This document shows, in pieces, positions 35,599-44,276 of a DNA stretch of 64,000 nucleotides. Every line of letters starts with the position of its first letter. The stretch's first letter is position 1. Origin of the DNA: Brevibacterium gallinarum (GTDB lineage: Bacteria > Actinomycetota > Actinomycetes > Actinomycetales > Brevibacteriaceae); NCBI RefSeq assembly GCF_014836885.1, contig NZ_JACSPY010000005.1, forward strand, positions 1-64,000, read 5' to 3'. The notes under the pieces are model-generated. The model was not told where the DNA came from, made no database searches, and worked only from the letters and a program-made list of their open reading frames with translations. A program made the position numbers and the translations under genes.

Positions 35599-36854
35599 CC
35601 ACCCCGCCCGTGTCCGTCATCATCCCCTACTACGAGAACCCCACCGGGCTGGCCGAGGTGCTCACCGGGATCCGCGCCCAGGACTACACCGGGGACATCG
35701 AGACCATCGTCGCTGACGACGGCTCGGCCACCGCGCCCGAGGTGCCGGCCGGGGTGCGCGTCGTCCGCCAGGAGGACCTGGGGTTCCGTGCCGCAGCCGC
35801 CCGCAACCTCGGCGCCGGGCACGCCAGCGGGGAGATCCTCGTCTTCCTCGACGGCGACACGATCCCGCAGCCTGGCTGCATCACCGCCCTTGCCGCAGCG
35901 CTTGTCGCCGAGCCGTGGACGCTGGCCGTCGGCAGCCGGCTTATGATCGACACCGACACCACCCCACCGACCGACCTCGGCGAACCCGCGTGGCTCACCC
36001 GCGCCTGGACGGACACAGCAGACCTCACGCACATCGACGACACCGGCTTCCGGTTCATCATCTCCGCAGTCCTCGCCTGCACCCGCGAGCTGTTCGAGGC
36101 GATCGGCGGGTTCGACGCCAGCCTCATCGGCTACGGCGGCGAGGACTGGGAACTCGCCTGGCAGGCCCGCCTGGCCGGAGCGGACTACCGGCACATCCCG
36201 CACGCGCTGGCCCACCACCTCGGCGGCGACTGGGCCCACCGGTGGGGTGAGGACACCGCCGGCAGACGAGCGGAGAAGAACGCCGAGTCGATGGCGCTCG
36301 CCGCCCGCATCACGCACCCGATCATGCGCCCGGCCGGCATCGTCTTCGACGTCCCCGACATCCTCGTCCACCTGCCGGGCAGCGGCGACACCGGCAGCGA
36401 CGTCGCCGCGATCGCCGCGCTGCTGGCCGCCGGCGACGTCCACGTCGTGCTCACCGCAGGTCAGCGTGCTGCTGCCGCCGTGCCCGAGGTGCCGGGCGTC
36501 TTCGCATCCGATCCACGGGTCCACGACGCGGTCCCGGAATGGAGCCGGGCCCGCCCGCGCTTCGACGTCCACGCACACCGGGCCTTCTGTCCCGGACCGG
36601 GCGAGCTGCAGGCGGTGTGCGAAGAAGCCGCCATGGCCGAGCGCTGTGCGACGGTGGCCGACAGCGCAGGTCAGCTGCTCGCCGAGATCCGCCCGGCTCG
36701 CGCAGTGGCACTGGCGGCACGCGGCACGTGCGGCTCCGTGCTGCCGAACAAGCCGCAGTCCGGATCAGACTCCGGGCTGCGGTTCGTGCGTCAGTGGGCC
36801 CTGCCGCCCGCTCTGCTGTCGCTCGAGGACATATGGCGTCAGGCCGCCGAATAG
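35595..36854 (+). CDS. family 2 glycosyltransferase with extra C-terminal domain
   Basis: A 419-aa protein. The N-terminal GT-A domain (1-230) has 'VSVIIPYYENPTGLAEVL', 'IETIVADDGSATAPEV', 'LVFLDGDTIPQPG' (DxD near 84), and 'IGGFDASLIGYGGEDWELAW' (ED motif near 177). A C-terminal region (about 255-419) contains 'FDVPDILVHLPGSGDTGSDV', 'VVLTAGQRAAAAVPEVPG' and 'VCEEAAMAERCATVADSAGQ', and is not a domain I recognise. The start ATG 35595 overlaps the upstream stop. It is the last gene of the rightward operon. Confidence 0.83.
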   Translation: MTTPPVSVIIPYYENPTGLAEVLTGIRAQDYTGDIETIVADDGSATAPEVPAGVRVVRQEDLGFRAAAARNLGAGHASGEILVFLDGDTIPQPGCITALAAALVAEPWTLAVGSRLMIDTDTTPPTDLGEPAWLTRAWTDTADLTHIDDTGFRFIISAVLACTRELFEAIGGFDASLIGYGGEDWELAWQARLAGADYRHIPHALAHHLGGDWAHRWGEDTAGRRAEKNAESMALAARITHPIMRPAGIVFDVPDILVHLPGSGDTGSDVAAIAALLAAGDVHVVLTAGQRAAAAVPEVPGVFASDPRVHDAVPEWSRARPRFDVHAHRAFCPGPGELQAVCEEAAMAERCATVADSAGQLLAEIRPARAVALAARGTCGSVLPNKPQSGSDSGLRFVRQWALPPALLSLEDIWRQAAE

Positions 36855-36926
36855 GACACGTGGCCTCAGACTGCCGAAGAGGAGCTGAAGAGGCACCGGG
36901 CCGGAATCAGTGCGGGCGTGCATGAG

Positions 36927-37679
36927 TCAGCTGGTGGCTTCGTCGTAGGCTTTGACCAGCTCGGTGGTGATTCCGACGGACTTCTCAGTCGTTGAGTCGT
37001 GTATGGCAGAGCCGGTGACAAATCCGTTCTTGACCACAGCTGAGACAGTGTGCTGCTTTGTGCCCGGAGCCATCGGAGATGAGGTGATCGTCTCAACTGC
37101 CTGGCCAGCGCCGGGGACATCGATGAAGTCCACGGACATCTCCATCTCGATGCTCTCCCCAGCCACCGTCATCTTCATGTTGTGGCAGGTGGAGTTCGTG
37201 TCGACGATGTTCTGCAGTGCCGTGGTGGCATCATCGTTGGTCTCAAATGAGGCGATTGCCGCCGTGTAGCCATTATCGTCGCTCAGCGCCGACTTGTTCG
37301 GGGCATCGGCAGAGGGCATGGTCATGAGTTCGATGAGAACGTCTTTGCAGGCGGCTGGTTCGACGTCGGCCTGCTTGAACTGCTCGATCGCGCTCTGCAT
37401 CGCCGGCGGCTCCACATCGAAGGTCGCAAAGCTCTTCCCGTCATGTGTCAGCCCGTTGAGCACATCGGCGATCTCGTCTTCGTTCAGCTGCTTGAGCGCA
37501 GTGTCCGCCGGCGCAGAGGTCTCCTCAGCGGCCTGTTCAGCGCCGTCCCCGTTCTGTTCGGCGGGCTTGCCCGCTTCGCCGGAACCGCCCGAGCAGGCGG
37601 AGAGGGCGAGGGCCAGACCGGCTGCTGCAGCCCCGCCGACGGCCAGCCGGGAGGGACGGGAGGGGGATAGGTGTTTCAT
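36927..37679 (-). CDS. lipoprotein of unknown function
   Basis: A 250-aa lipoprotein. The signal ends in a lipobox 'LALALSACSGG', with lipidation at Cys 29. An acidic Gly/Ala/Glu linker (30-60) follows, then a folded part with two Cys (in 'EPAACKDVLIE' and 'STCHNMKM') that probably form a disulfide. Segments 'LTHDGKSFATFDVEPPAMQS' and 'TVSAVVKNGFVTGSAI' suggest an extracellular sensor-like alpha/beta domain as in mycobacterial PknH-type lipoproteins; this is a weak resemblance. ATG 37679 has AGGAG 9 nt upstream. Monocistronic, beyond the glycan cluster. Confidence 0.75.
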   Translation of the reverse strand: MKHLSPSRPSRLAVGGAAAAGLALALSACSGGSGEAGKPAEQNGDGAEQAAEETSAPADTALKQLNEDEIADVLNGLTHDGKSFATFDVEPPAMQSAIEQFKQADVEPAACKDVLIELMTMPSADAPNKSALSDDNGYTAAIASFETNDDATTALQNIVDTNSTCHNMKMTVAGESIEMEMSVDFIDVPGAGQAVETITSSPMAPGTKQHTVSAVVKNGFVTGSAIHDSTTEKSVGITTELVKAYDEATS

Positions 37680-37810
37680 CGGGATGCTCCTGGTGTGAGG
37701 CGTGTGCGGTGATCCTCAGCATAAAGGGTGGAATCGGGAGGAGACGAGGAGGTGCTGTTGCAGTCCTGCCACAGGTGGCTTCCGCTGCTGCGCGCCCTAC
37801 ACTGAAGGAC

Positions 37811-38401
37811 ATGACTGCCGAACTCAACCGCGAGAGCACCGCCCTGGTCCTCGTCGACATCCAGAACGACTTCTGCGAAGGCGGCGCCCTCGGGGTCGAG
37901 GGCGGGACCGAGGTGGCTCGCCGGGTCGCCGACTTCGTCACCGAGCATCGAGGCGACTACGCCCGCATCGTCGCCACCGCTGACTGGCACATCGATCCCG
38001 GCGATCACTTCTCCGACAGCCCCGACTTCGTCAGCACCTGGCCGGTGCACTGTGTGGCCGGCACCGGCGGTGCCGCCTTCCACCCGGAGGTCAAGCCGGC
38101 CATCGACGTCGTCGACGCGGTCTTCCGCAAAGGCGAGTACGAGGCAGCCTACTCGGGATTCGAAGGCCATCTTGCCGATGACGAATCGGTCATGCTCGCC
38201 GACTGGCTGCGGGCAGAGGGTATCCGATCGATCGTCGTGTGCGGGATCGCCACCGATCACTGCGTGCGCGCCACCGTGCTCGACGGCCGTGATGAGGACT
38301 TCGCCGTCCGCGTGCTCGTCGACCTCGTCGCCGGTGTCGATGAGAACCGGTCAGCCGAGGCGCTGCAGGAGATGAACGCCGCCGGCGCCGAACTCTCCTG
38401 A
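37811..38401 (+). CDS. pncA: nicotinamidase (isochorismatase superfamily)
   Basis: Hydrolyses nicotinamide to nicotinate for NAD salvage. The 196-aa protein has the catalytic triad: Asp in 'LVLVDIQNDFCEGGAL' near 16, Lys in 'AVFRKGEYEAAYSGF' near 107, Cys in 'VVCGIATDHCVRAT' near 150. Metal ligands are in 'TADWHIDPGDHFSD'. ATG 37811 was chosen because TACACT (37798-37803) is exactly 7 nt upstream, suggesting a leaderless mRNA; GAAGGAC in the gap could also serve as a weak RBS. It diverges from the lipoprotein gene. Confidence 0.9.
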   Translation: MTAELNRESTALVLVDIQNDFCEGGALGVEGGTEVARRVADFVTEHRGDYARIVATADWHIDPGDHFSDSPDFVSTWPVHCVAGTGGAAFHPEVKPAIDVVDAVFRKGEYEAAYSGFEGHLADDESVMLADWLRAEGIRSIVVCGIATDHCVRATVLDGRDEDFAVRVLVDLVAGVDENRSAEALQEMNAAGAELS

Positions 38402-38441
38402 GCCGCCGACTCAGGAACCGACAGACGCAGGAACCAGCAGA

Positions 38442-39653
38442 TCAGCCGCGGGCGCGCTCCAGCACCCCGGCCAGCCGCCTGATGCCCTCATCCATCCGCT
38501 CGGCAGATGTGCGGGAGAACGACAGCCGCAGATGGTCATCGGTGACCCGGTCCACGAAGAACGGGGCACCGGGCACATAGGCGACTCCCGCCTCGACGGC
38601 GGCCGGAGCGAGTCCCTTCGTGTCGATGCTGGGAACCTGAACCCATGTGAAGAACCCACCGGCAGGCTGCGTCCACGTCGCCGCGCCACCCAGATGCTCA
38701 TCGAGGGCAGCCAGCAGGGCAGCACAGCGCTGCGCATAGGCGTGGCGGATGGCCGGCAGCCCGGCGGCGAAGTGGCCTTCGCGGATGTAGGCGTCGAGCA
38801 TGCACTGCCCGAGCGCTGAGGCGCACTGGTCAGTCGTCGTCTTGACCTCGGCCATCGCCGAGATGATCGTCTCGGGCCCGCATGCCCAGCCGAGCCGGGT
38901 GCCGGGCGTGAAGGTCTTCGAGAAGGTGCCGATCTGCACGGTGACATCCGGGCCGAGCTGATAGATCGAGGGCAGGTATGAGCCGTCGAAGGCGAGATCC
39001 CGGTAGGCGACATCCTCGACCAGAAGGATGCCGGCCTCCCGGGCCGCGTTGACGAGCTGGGCGCGGCGCTCGGCCGAGAGCAGCAGGCCTGAGGGGTTCT
39101 GGAAGTCGGGGATGACATAGGCGAACGTCGGTTCCGCGCCCTGCTTCCGGGCGGTCTCACACGCCTCGGTAAGCGATTCCGGGATGAGGCCCTCAGCGTC
39201 GCTGCGCATCGCCACCGGCACCGCTTCATTGGTGGTGAACACGGTGCACGCCCCCAGATACGTCGGTGCCTCGACGAGGACCGCATCGCCGGGGTCGGCC
39301 AGGGCCTTCGTCGCCAGGGTCAGCGCATCGACCCCGCCGGAGGTGACGATGAGCTCGTTCTCGGCCGGCGTGTGCTCCTGGGTGTCGGCGATGAGGGTGC
39401 GCAGGGACTCGCGCAGCGAGGCCAGCCCGCGGTTCGAGGCATACTGCAGCGCCACCTCGGGAGCGGTGGAAACCGACTTGGCCGCCAGCTCGCTCAAAAG
39501 CTGCGCATCAAACAGGCTGGGGTCGGGGAACCCGCCGGTGAAGTCGATGAGATCCCCGCCCTGGGCTGCGAGCGCGAGGATCGCCGAGAGCTCACCGGGC
39601 CCACCCTGGGCGCGGCGGGCAAGGACGTGGGACAGGTCACCGTGGGTTGTCAT
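38442..39653 (-). CDS. PLP-dependent aminotransferase, class I (MocR-like/aminoadipate type)
   Basis: A 403-aa fold-type I aminotransferase. Features: 'LIDFTGGFPDPSLFDAQLL' near 34, 'ALQYASNRGLASLRESLRTL' near 68, 'NELIVTSGGVDALTLATKAL' near 98, 'FAYVIPDFQNPSGLLLS' near 178, 'GILLVEDVAYRDLAFDG' near 210, and the PLP lysine in 'GTFSKTFTPGTRLGWACG' near 243. No DNA-binding domain precedes it, so it is an enzyme, most like 2-aminoadipate or aromatic/branched aminotransferases. TACAGT (39660-39665, reverse) lies 6 nt before the ATG and no SD is visible, so it is probably leaderless. Confidence 0.88.
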   Translation of the reverse strand: MTTHGDLSHVLARRAQGGPGELSAILALAAQGGDLIDFTGGFPDPSLFDAQLLSELAAKSVSTAPEVALQYASNRGLASLRESLRTLIADTQEHTPAENELIVTSGGVDALTLATKALADPGDAVLVEAPTYLGACTVFTTNEAVPVAMRSDAEGLIPESLTEACETARKQGAEPTFAYVIPDFQNPSGLLLSAERRAQLVNAAREAGILLVEDVAYRDLAFDGSYLPSIYQLGPDVTVQIGTFSKTFTPGTRLGWACGPETIISAMAEVKTTTDQCASALGQCMLDAYIREGHFAAGLPAIRHAYAQRCAALLAALDEHLGGAATWTQPAGGFFTWVQVPSIDTKGLAPAAVEAGVAYVPGAPFFVDRVTDDHLRLSFSRTSAERMDEGIRRLAGVLERARG

Positions 39654-39736
39654 GCCGACACTGTAGATCGCCAGCGCCCCGGCGTCGCGCCCGTCCCACC
39701 TGGCGGGCAGGGCCGCGGCCGAGCGGGCTGGCGGGT

Positions 39737-40897
39737 TCAGTCGAGGGCGCCGTAGAGGAACCGGGCGAGGCCATCATAGGCCTGGCGGCGCGGGGTCTCA
39801 GCGGACATGAACACATCGTGCATCGCATCCGGGATCTTCTCGATCGTCACGGAGCGGCCCAGCGACAGCGCCCGGCGGGCGATGACGTCGACGTCGAGGA
39901 TGATGTCGGCGGTCGCCATCGACGGGGAGAACGAGGCGCCGCGCAGGGTCGCAGCCGAGGTCTGCACAAGCGCCGGGATCGTGAGGTCGAGGCCGGCGGC
40001 GACCTGCTCATGGCCGGCGAAGATCGCCTGCAGCCACGCCGGATAGATCGGGAACCCGCCCGGCGGCTTGAGCCTCAGGTCATAGGGCAGCCGGCCGAGG
40101 GAGGCGCTGGCGAGCGTGTAGAAGTTCGGCATCCGCACGTTCAGCGGCTTCGCCGACATCGACCGCAGGCTCATCCACGCGTTCATGAGTTTGCGGGCGG
40201 CGGCATCGTACTGGAACTCCAGCCACGGCGAGTTCAGCAGCAGCGCTGCCGCCTCACCCGGGTGCCGGGCGGCCCACAGTGACAGGATGAGCCCACCGGT
40301 CGAATGCCCGTGCAGCAGCACCCGCGCGCCCGGGTTCTCCTCGCGGACGATGTCAAAGGCTTGAGCGATCTCTTCGTCGTAGTCGGTCAGGTCGTCGATG
40401 AAGCCCGCCCGGGTCTCGTGGCCGGTCAGCACTCGGCCCGGCAGGTCGTCTTCGACTCCGTCCTTGGCGGCGACGGCGAGTGCCTGGGCGGCGGCCTCGT
40501 CGGGCAGTGCGGCATCCGCGCCCGAGGTGTCGGGCGCCCAGTGCTCGGGACCGCCGGCTGCGTCGATGAGCAGGCTGCGGCCGTAGCGGCGCAGATCGAT
40601 GGCGTAGAAGGCGATGCCGAGCGAGGCGTAGTAGTCAGCGAGCCGGTGGTGGAAGAAATAGTCCGACCAGCCGTGCAGATAGATGACCGCCGTATCAGCC
40701 GGGACGACGGGCTCCGGGTGCCCCGTCGGCGTGAGCGCCGGTTCGGCGGCCCGGTCGGGTGCGCCGTTGGTGCCGGCTTCCTCGTCGACGCGGACCGGGG
40801 CGATGATGACGGCGGTCTCGTCCTCGCCGACGGAGATCGGCAGCATGCGGAACCGGGATCCGAGGATGTCCTCATGCCACTGCCGCTGTGCTGCCAT
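39737..40897 (-). CDS. alpha/beta hydrolase (monoacylglycerol lipase/lysophospholipase-like)
   Basis: A 386-aa hydrolase. 'TAVIYLHGWSDYFFHHRLAD' near 69 has the oxyanion HG. 'IAFYAIDLRRYGRSLL' follows. The nucleophile Ser is in 'ARVLLHGHSTGGLILSLWAA' near 195. The acid and histidine candidates are in 'SMATADIILDVDVIARRALS' near 325 and 'IPDAMHDVFMS' near 362. The order matches the Hydrolase_4/monoglyceride lipase family. Substrate unknown, intracellular. GACAAT (40904-40909, reverse) is 6 nt before the ATG, so it is likely leaderless. It diverges from hisC-like gene across a dispersed-motif copy. Confidence 0.85.
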   Translation of the reverse strand: MAAQRQWHEDILGSRFRMLPISVGEDETAVIIAPVRVDEEAGTNGAPDRAAEPALTPTGHPEPVVPADTAVIYLHGWSDYFFHHRLADYYASLGIAFYAIDLRRYGRSLLIDAAGGPEHWAPDTSGADAALPDEAAAQALAVAAKDGVEDDLPGRVLTGHETRAGFIDDLTDYDEEIAQAFDIVREENPGARVLLHGHSTGGLILSLWAARHPGEAAALLLNSPWLEFQYDAAARKLMNAWMSLRSMSAKPLNVRMPNFYTLASASLGRLPYDLRLKPPGGFPIYPAWLQAIFAGHEQVAAGLDLTIPALVQTSAATLRGASFSPSMATADIILDVDVIARRALSLGRSVTIEKIPDAMHDVFMSAETPRRQAYDGLARFLYGALD

Positions 40898-40967
40898 CTG
40901 CCCATTGTCTCAGATCAGCCTGCTCGTCCCACCCAGCCGACTCCCACCTCGGGCACGGTCACCGGAC

Positions 40968-40991
40968 CCGGCCACCGCCTCGGGCGCGGGG
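40968..40991 (+). repeat. dispersed motif copy (core CCACCGCCTCGGG)
   Basis: Long intergenic form CCGGCCACCGCCTCGGGCGCGG; core 40974-40983, immediately upstream of the GGAGG in front of the hisC-like gene. An imperfect copy (CCCACCTCGGGCACGG) begins 25 nt earlier at about 40944. Confidence 0.65.
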
Positions 40992-41012
40992 AGGATATGG
41001 CACCATGACGCT

Positions 41013-42140
41013 ATGAGTGAAAAGTTCCGCCTGCGCCCTGCGCTGAAGACGACGCCGGCCTACGTGCCGGGCAAGCCGCCGAAGGCCAAAGAGGGCCTGA
41101 AGTCCTACAAGCTGTCCTCGAACGAGCACCACATGGATCCGCTGCCGGCCGTGGCCGAGGCGATCGAGGCCGGCGGGCGCACCCCGGCCAGCTACGCCGA
41201 CCCGGCTGTTGCCGAGCTCACCGCCGCGCTCGCCGAGCACCTCGGGGTCAGCGCTGATCAGGTGCTGTTCTCCGCCGGTGCCTCCGAGATGCTCAAGGCG
41301 CTCTTCCACGTCGCCGTCGACCCCGGTGACGAGGTCGTCTACCCGTGGCCGTCGTTCGAGATGTACCCGCAGCTGGCCAATCTGTGCGGGGCGAGCCACC
41401 AGCGCATCAGCGTCGATGCCGACGGCCGCCACGACCTGCCGGCGATGGCCGCAGCGATCACCGACCGCACCCGGCTCGTCATCCTGTGCTCCCCGAACAA
41501 CCCGACCGGCCCGGCCCTGCGCCAAGGCGAGTTCGACGAGTTCATGGCCCAGGTGCCGGCTGATGTCATCGTCGTCCTCGATGAGGCCTACATCGACTTC
41601 TGCGACGCCGAGGATGCCGCCGACGGGCTGGCAGCCCTGCACCGCTACCCGAACCTCGCGCTGCTGCGCACCTTCTCGAAATCCTACGGACTGGCCGGTC
41701 TGCGCGTCGGCTACGCAGTGGCTGACCCCGAGCTCATCATGGAGCTGCGCAAGTCGATCCTGCCGTTCTCGGTCAGCGCCTCCGCCCAGCAGGCCGCGCT
41801 CGTCTCGCTCAAGCACAGCCAGGACATGGAGATCCGGGCCAAGGAGGTCGCCGGACTGCGCGACGAACTGGCCGCCGGCCTGCGGGCACGTGGCTTCGAG
41901 GTATTCGAAGCCCACGGTAACTTCGTGTGGCTCAACCTCGGAGACCGCTCCGATGACTTCGAGCGCGCCTGTCTCGACAACGGCCTGGCCGTGCGCAACC
42001 TCGGAGACGGTGTGCGGATCTCCGTCGGCCCGGCCGAGGCGATGCAGCGAGTGCTGCAGGTCGCAGGCGACTTCGCCGCAGACGGCGGCACGGTCACCGA
42101 CGCCGGTGCCCCGGACAAGGCAGAGGGAGCACCGAAGTGA
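41013..42140 (+). CDS. hisC: histidinol-phosphate/aromatic aminotransferase (HisC family)
   Basis: A 375-aa fold-type I PLP enzyme: 'YKLSSNEHHMDPLPAV' near 31 (substrate Asn), 'GRTPASYADPAVAEL' near 55, 'VILCSPNNPTGPALRQGEF' near 157, 'VVLDEAYIDFCDAE' near 188, and the PLP lysine in 'TFSKSYGLAGLRVGYAVA' near 218. The family includes HisC and the actinobacterial aromatic aminotransferase Pat; no other his gene is near, so the second role is equally possible. ATG 41013 is preceded by GGAGG 19 nt upstream and by a tiny frame ATG-ACG-CTA-TGA that overlaps it. Its stop overlaps the FAD oxidase start (GTGA), so both form an operon. Confidence 0.85.
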   Translation: MSEKFRLRPALKTTPAYVPGKPPKAKEGLKSYKLSSNEHHMDPLPAVAEAIEAGGRTPASYADPAVAELTAALAEHLGVSADQVLFSAGASEMLKALFHVAVDPGDEVVYPWPSFEMYPQLANLCGASHQRISVDADGRHDLPAMAAAITDRTRLVILCSPNNPTGPALRQGEFDEFMAQVPADVIVVLDEAYIDFCDAEDAADGLAALHRYPNLALLRTFSKSYGLAGLRVGYAVADPELIMELRKSILPFSVSASAQQAALVSLKHSQDMEIRAKEVAGLRDELAAGLRARGFEVFEAHGNFVWLNLGDRSDDFERACLDNGLAVRNLGDGVRISVGPAEAMQRVLQVAGDFAADGGTVTDAGAPDKAEGAPK

Positions 42141-43594
42141 CCGCCGCCCACGAAACCGCTGAGCAGGGGGCCGGTACTGCCGGGATTGAGATCGGCGTGC
42201 CGCTCGATGAGCTGGCCGCCGAACTGAGCGCCGGGGCGCTGGTGACCGACCGGGACGTCATCGGCACCTACTCGAAGGACTGGGCGCTGTTCTCCCACGT
42301 CGGCGAGGCCGCAGCCCTCGTGCGCGCCGCCTCGGTCGAGGACGTGCAGGCGACCCTGCGGTTCGCCACCGCCCACCGCATCCCGGTCGTCCCGCAGGGC
42401 GCCCGCACCGGGCTGTCCGGCGGGGCGAACGCTGTCGAGGGCTGTCTGCTGCTGTCGGTGGCGAAGATGAATGAGATCGTCGAGATCAACACCGTCGAGC
42501 AGACCTGCACCGTCCAGCCCGGTGTCATCAACCAGGACCTCAAGAAGGCCCTGACCCAGTACGGGCTGGCCTACCCGCCGGACCCCGGTTCGGTGGCGAT
42601 CTCCTCGATCGGCGGCAACGTCGCCACGAACGCCGGCGGCCTGTGCTGTGTGAAGTACGGCGTCACCCGCGACTACGTCCGCAGCCTCACCGTGGTGCTC
42701 GCTGACGGGCAGGTCACCCGCGTCGGCCGGCCCACCCAGAAGGGCGTGGCCGGGCTCGAGCTCTCACAGCTGTTCATCGGCTCCGAGGGCACGCTGGGGG
42801 TCATCGTTGAGATCACCCTCGATCTCATCCCGGCCCTGCCCGACCCGCTCACGGCGATCGCGCTGTTCTCCGAGGCCGCCGATGCCGCCAGCACGGTCTG
42901 CGACTTCATGGCCACCGGTGCCAGGCCCTCGATGCTCGAGTACCTCGACGGCACCTCGATCGACATGATCAACGACTACGGTGACTTCGGCCTGCCCTCA
43001 GGCATGGGTGCGATGCTGCTCGTGCAGTCCAACGGCGACGGCAGCCTGGAGCATGCGACTGAGGAGATGGAGACCTTCACCCGGGTCGCCAACGCCTGCA
43101 ACGCCGCCGAGGTCGTCTTCAGCGAAGACCCGGCTGACTCCGAACTCCTCGTCGCCGCCCGCCGCGCGGTCGGCCCGGCCGGGGAGAAGTACGCCAACGC
43201 CCATGGCGGCGGCGAGCTCATCGACGACGTGTGCATCCCGCGCGGGAAGATGCGCGAGTTCTTCACCCGCCTCGACGGCATCCGCGCCGAGTATCCGCAG
43301 GTGCTCATCGGCAATGCCGGGCACGCCGGCGACGGCAACATGCATCCGTGCGTGTTCTTCGACGCCGGCGTCGAGGAGGCCACCGAGCAGGCGCTTGCCG
43401 CGTTCGACGCGATCATGGCGCTCGGCCTTGAGCTCGGCGGCACCATCACCGGTGAGCACGGCGTCGGCTATCTGAAGAAGAAGTGGCTGGCCCGCGAACT
43501 CGACCCGGTCTCCCGGGCGATGCACGTCAAGATCAAGGACGCCCTCGACCCGCTCGGCATCCTCAACCCCGGCAAGATGCTCGGCGAACTGTGA
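42137..43594 (+). CDS. FAD-linked 2-hydroxyacid oxidase/dehydrogenase (GlcD family)
   Basis: A 485-aa enzyme with an FAD_binding_4 domain and a FAD-oxidase C domain. 'PVVPQGARTGLSGGANAVEG' near 85, 'VQPGVINQDLKKALTQYGL' near 130, 'PGSVAISSIGGNVATNAGG' near 151 bind FAD. The C-terminal signatures 'NAGHAGDGNMHPCVFFD' near 397 and 'GTITGEHGVGYLKKKWLA' near 437 mark the glycolate oxidase GlcD/D-lactate dehydrogenase family. Substrate is likely D-lactate, glycolate or another 2-hydroxy acid. GTG 42137 overlaps the hisC-like stop by 4 bases; the unusual pairing with an aromatic aminotransferase suggests processing of 2-keto/2-hydroxy acids. The next gene starts 8 nt after the stop. Confidence 0.9.
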   Translation: MTAAHETAEQGAGTAGIEIGVPLDELAAELSAGALVTDRDVIGTYSKDWALFSHVGEAAALVRAASVEDVQATLRFATAHRIPVVPQGARTGLSGGANAVEGCLLLSVAKMNEIVEINTVEQTCTVQPGVINQDLKKALTQYGLAYPPDPGSVAISSIGGNVATNAGGLCCVKYGVTRDYVRSLTVVLADGQVTRVGRPTQKGVAGLELSQLFIGSEGTLGVIVEITLDLIPALPDPLTAIALFSEAADAASTVCDFMATGARPSMLEYLDGTSIDMINDYGDFGLPSGMGAMLLVQSNGDGSLEHATEEMETFTRVANACNAAEVVFSEDPADSELLVAARRAVGPAGEKYANAHGGGELIDDVCIPRGKMREFFTRLDGIRAEYPQVLIGNAGHAGDGNMHPCVFFDAGVEEATEQALAAFDAIMALGLELGGTITGEHGVGYLKKKWLARELDPVSRAMHVKIKDALDPLGILNPGKMLGEL

Positions 43595-43601
43595 GCTGAG
43601 G

Positions 43602-44220
43602 ATGCAGGCGGCGACGCTGACGGCCGGCCTGGCCGCAGGATTCGCCCTCGGCCAGGCGGTCCGTCGGCTCGCCTGCCCGCCCGCCGCGCGCGAGGCGGTG
43701 CTTCCGGGAGATGACCTGCTTCCTGCCGCACCGGTCCAGGTGGACCGGGTTGTGACGGTGCGCGCCGCGCCCGAGGCGGTGTGGCCGTGGCTGGCCCAGC
43801 TCGGTCAGCACCGGGCCGGGTTCTACACGCTGCCGGTCCTCGATCAGGCGATCGGCTGCGACCCTGAAACTGCCGTGCACATCCACCCGGAATGGCAGGA
43901 CGTGCAGACCGGCGACCCGTTCCCGATCGCCCCCTTCATCTCCCTGCGGGTGGCCGACGTGGTCCCGGGGGGAGCACCTCGTCGTCACGACGCGCGGCGG
44001 GACGATCGCGACGCTCGTCCGCGAGTTCTGCGATCTCGACTCCTCCTGGGCGATCGTGCTGGGGCGCAGTGGTGCGGCCACCGGACTGCACGTGCGCGCC
44101 CGCTGGCAGCCGCACGACACTCGCGCAGCCCGGCTGCTGCCGATCATCCGGGCCGCCACGACAGTCCTGGCCGCGGTGTCGCTGCGGCGGATCCGCATGC
44201 GCGCCGCCGAGCACGCCTGA
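43602..44220 (+). pseudogene. SRPBCC-fold (START-like) protein, frameshifted in a G6 run
   Basis: Starting at ATG 43602, 'LPAAPVQVDRVVTVRAAPEA', 'VWPWLAQLGQHRAGFYTLPV' and 'FPIAPFISLRVADVVPG' look like the polyketide-cyclase/SRPBCC fold. At 43967-43972 there are six Gs; five would keep the frame. Removing one base lets the same fold continue as 'EHLVVTTRGGTIATLVREFC', 'WAIVLGRSGAATGLHVRARW' and 'RIRMRAAEHA', stopping at 44218-44220, for a 205-aa protein. As written, the frame runs on to 44261 with unrelated residues. It follows the FAD oxidase by 7 nt and is likely in the same operon. The function of the intact protein is unknown. Confidence 0.8.
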
Positions 44221-44275
44221 GCGGATCAGCGGCGGTGCGGACCAGCGCCGAGCACGCCTGAGCGGATCAGCGGCG
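44206..44275 (+). repeat. 41-bp-period tandem duplication at a gene 3' end
   Basis: A 29-bp sequence at 44206-44234 containing the stop codon of the SRPBCC frame is repeated exactly at 44247-44275, ending one base before the stop of the convergent FAH-family gene. The second copy therefore includes a duplicate of the gene's last codons and stop. Confidence 0.9.
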
Positions 44276-44276
44276 C

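Noticed and set aside
30504..36854. The glycosyltransferase cluster as a defence island
   Set aside because: No nuclease, toxin, restriction or phage-defence domain is seen in or beside it; glycan synthesis explains all six genes.
41008..41019. ATG-ACG-CTA-TGA mini-frame before the hisC-like gene as a regulatory uORF
   Set aside because: Only three codons, no attenuation-like structure or His run, and a chance overlap is likely. It may still affect start choice.
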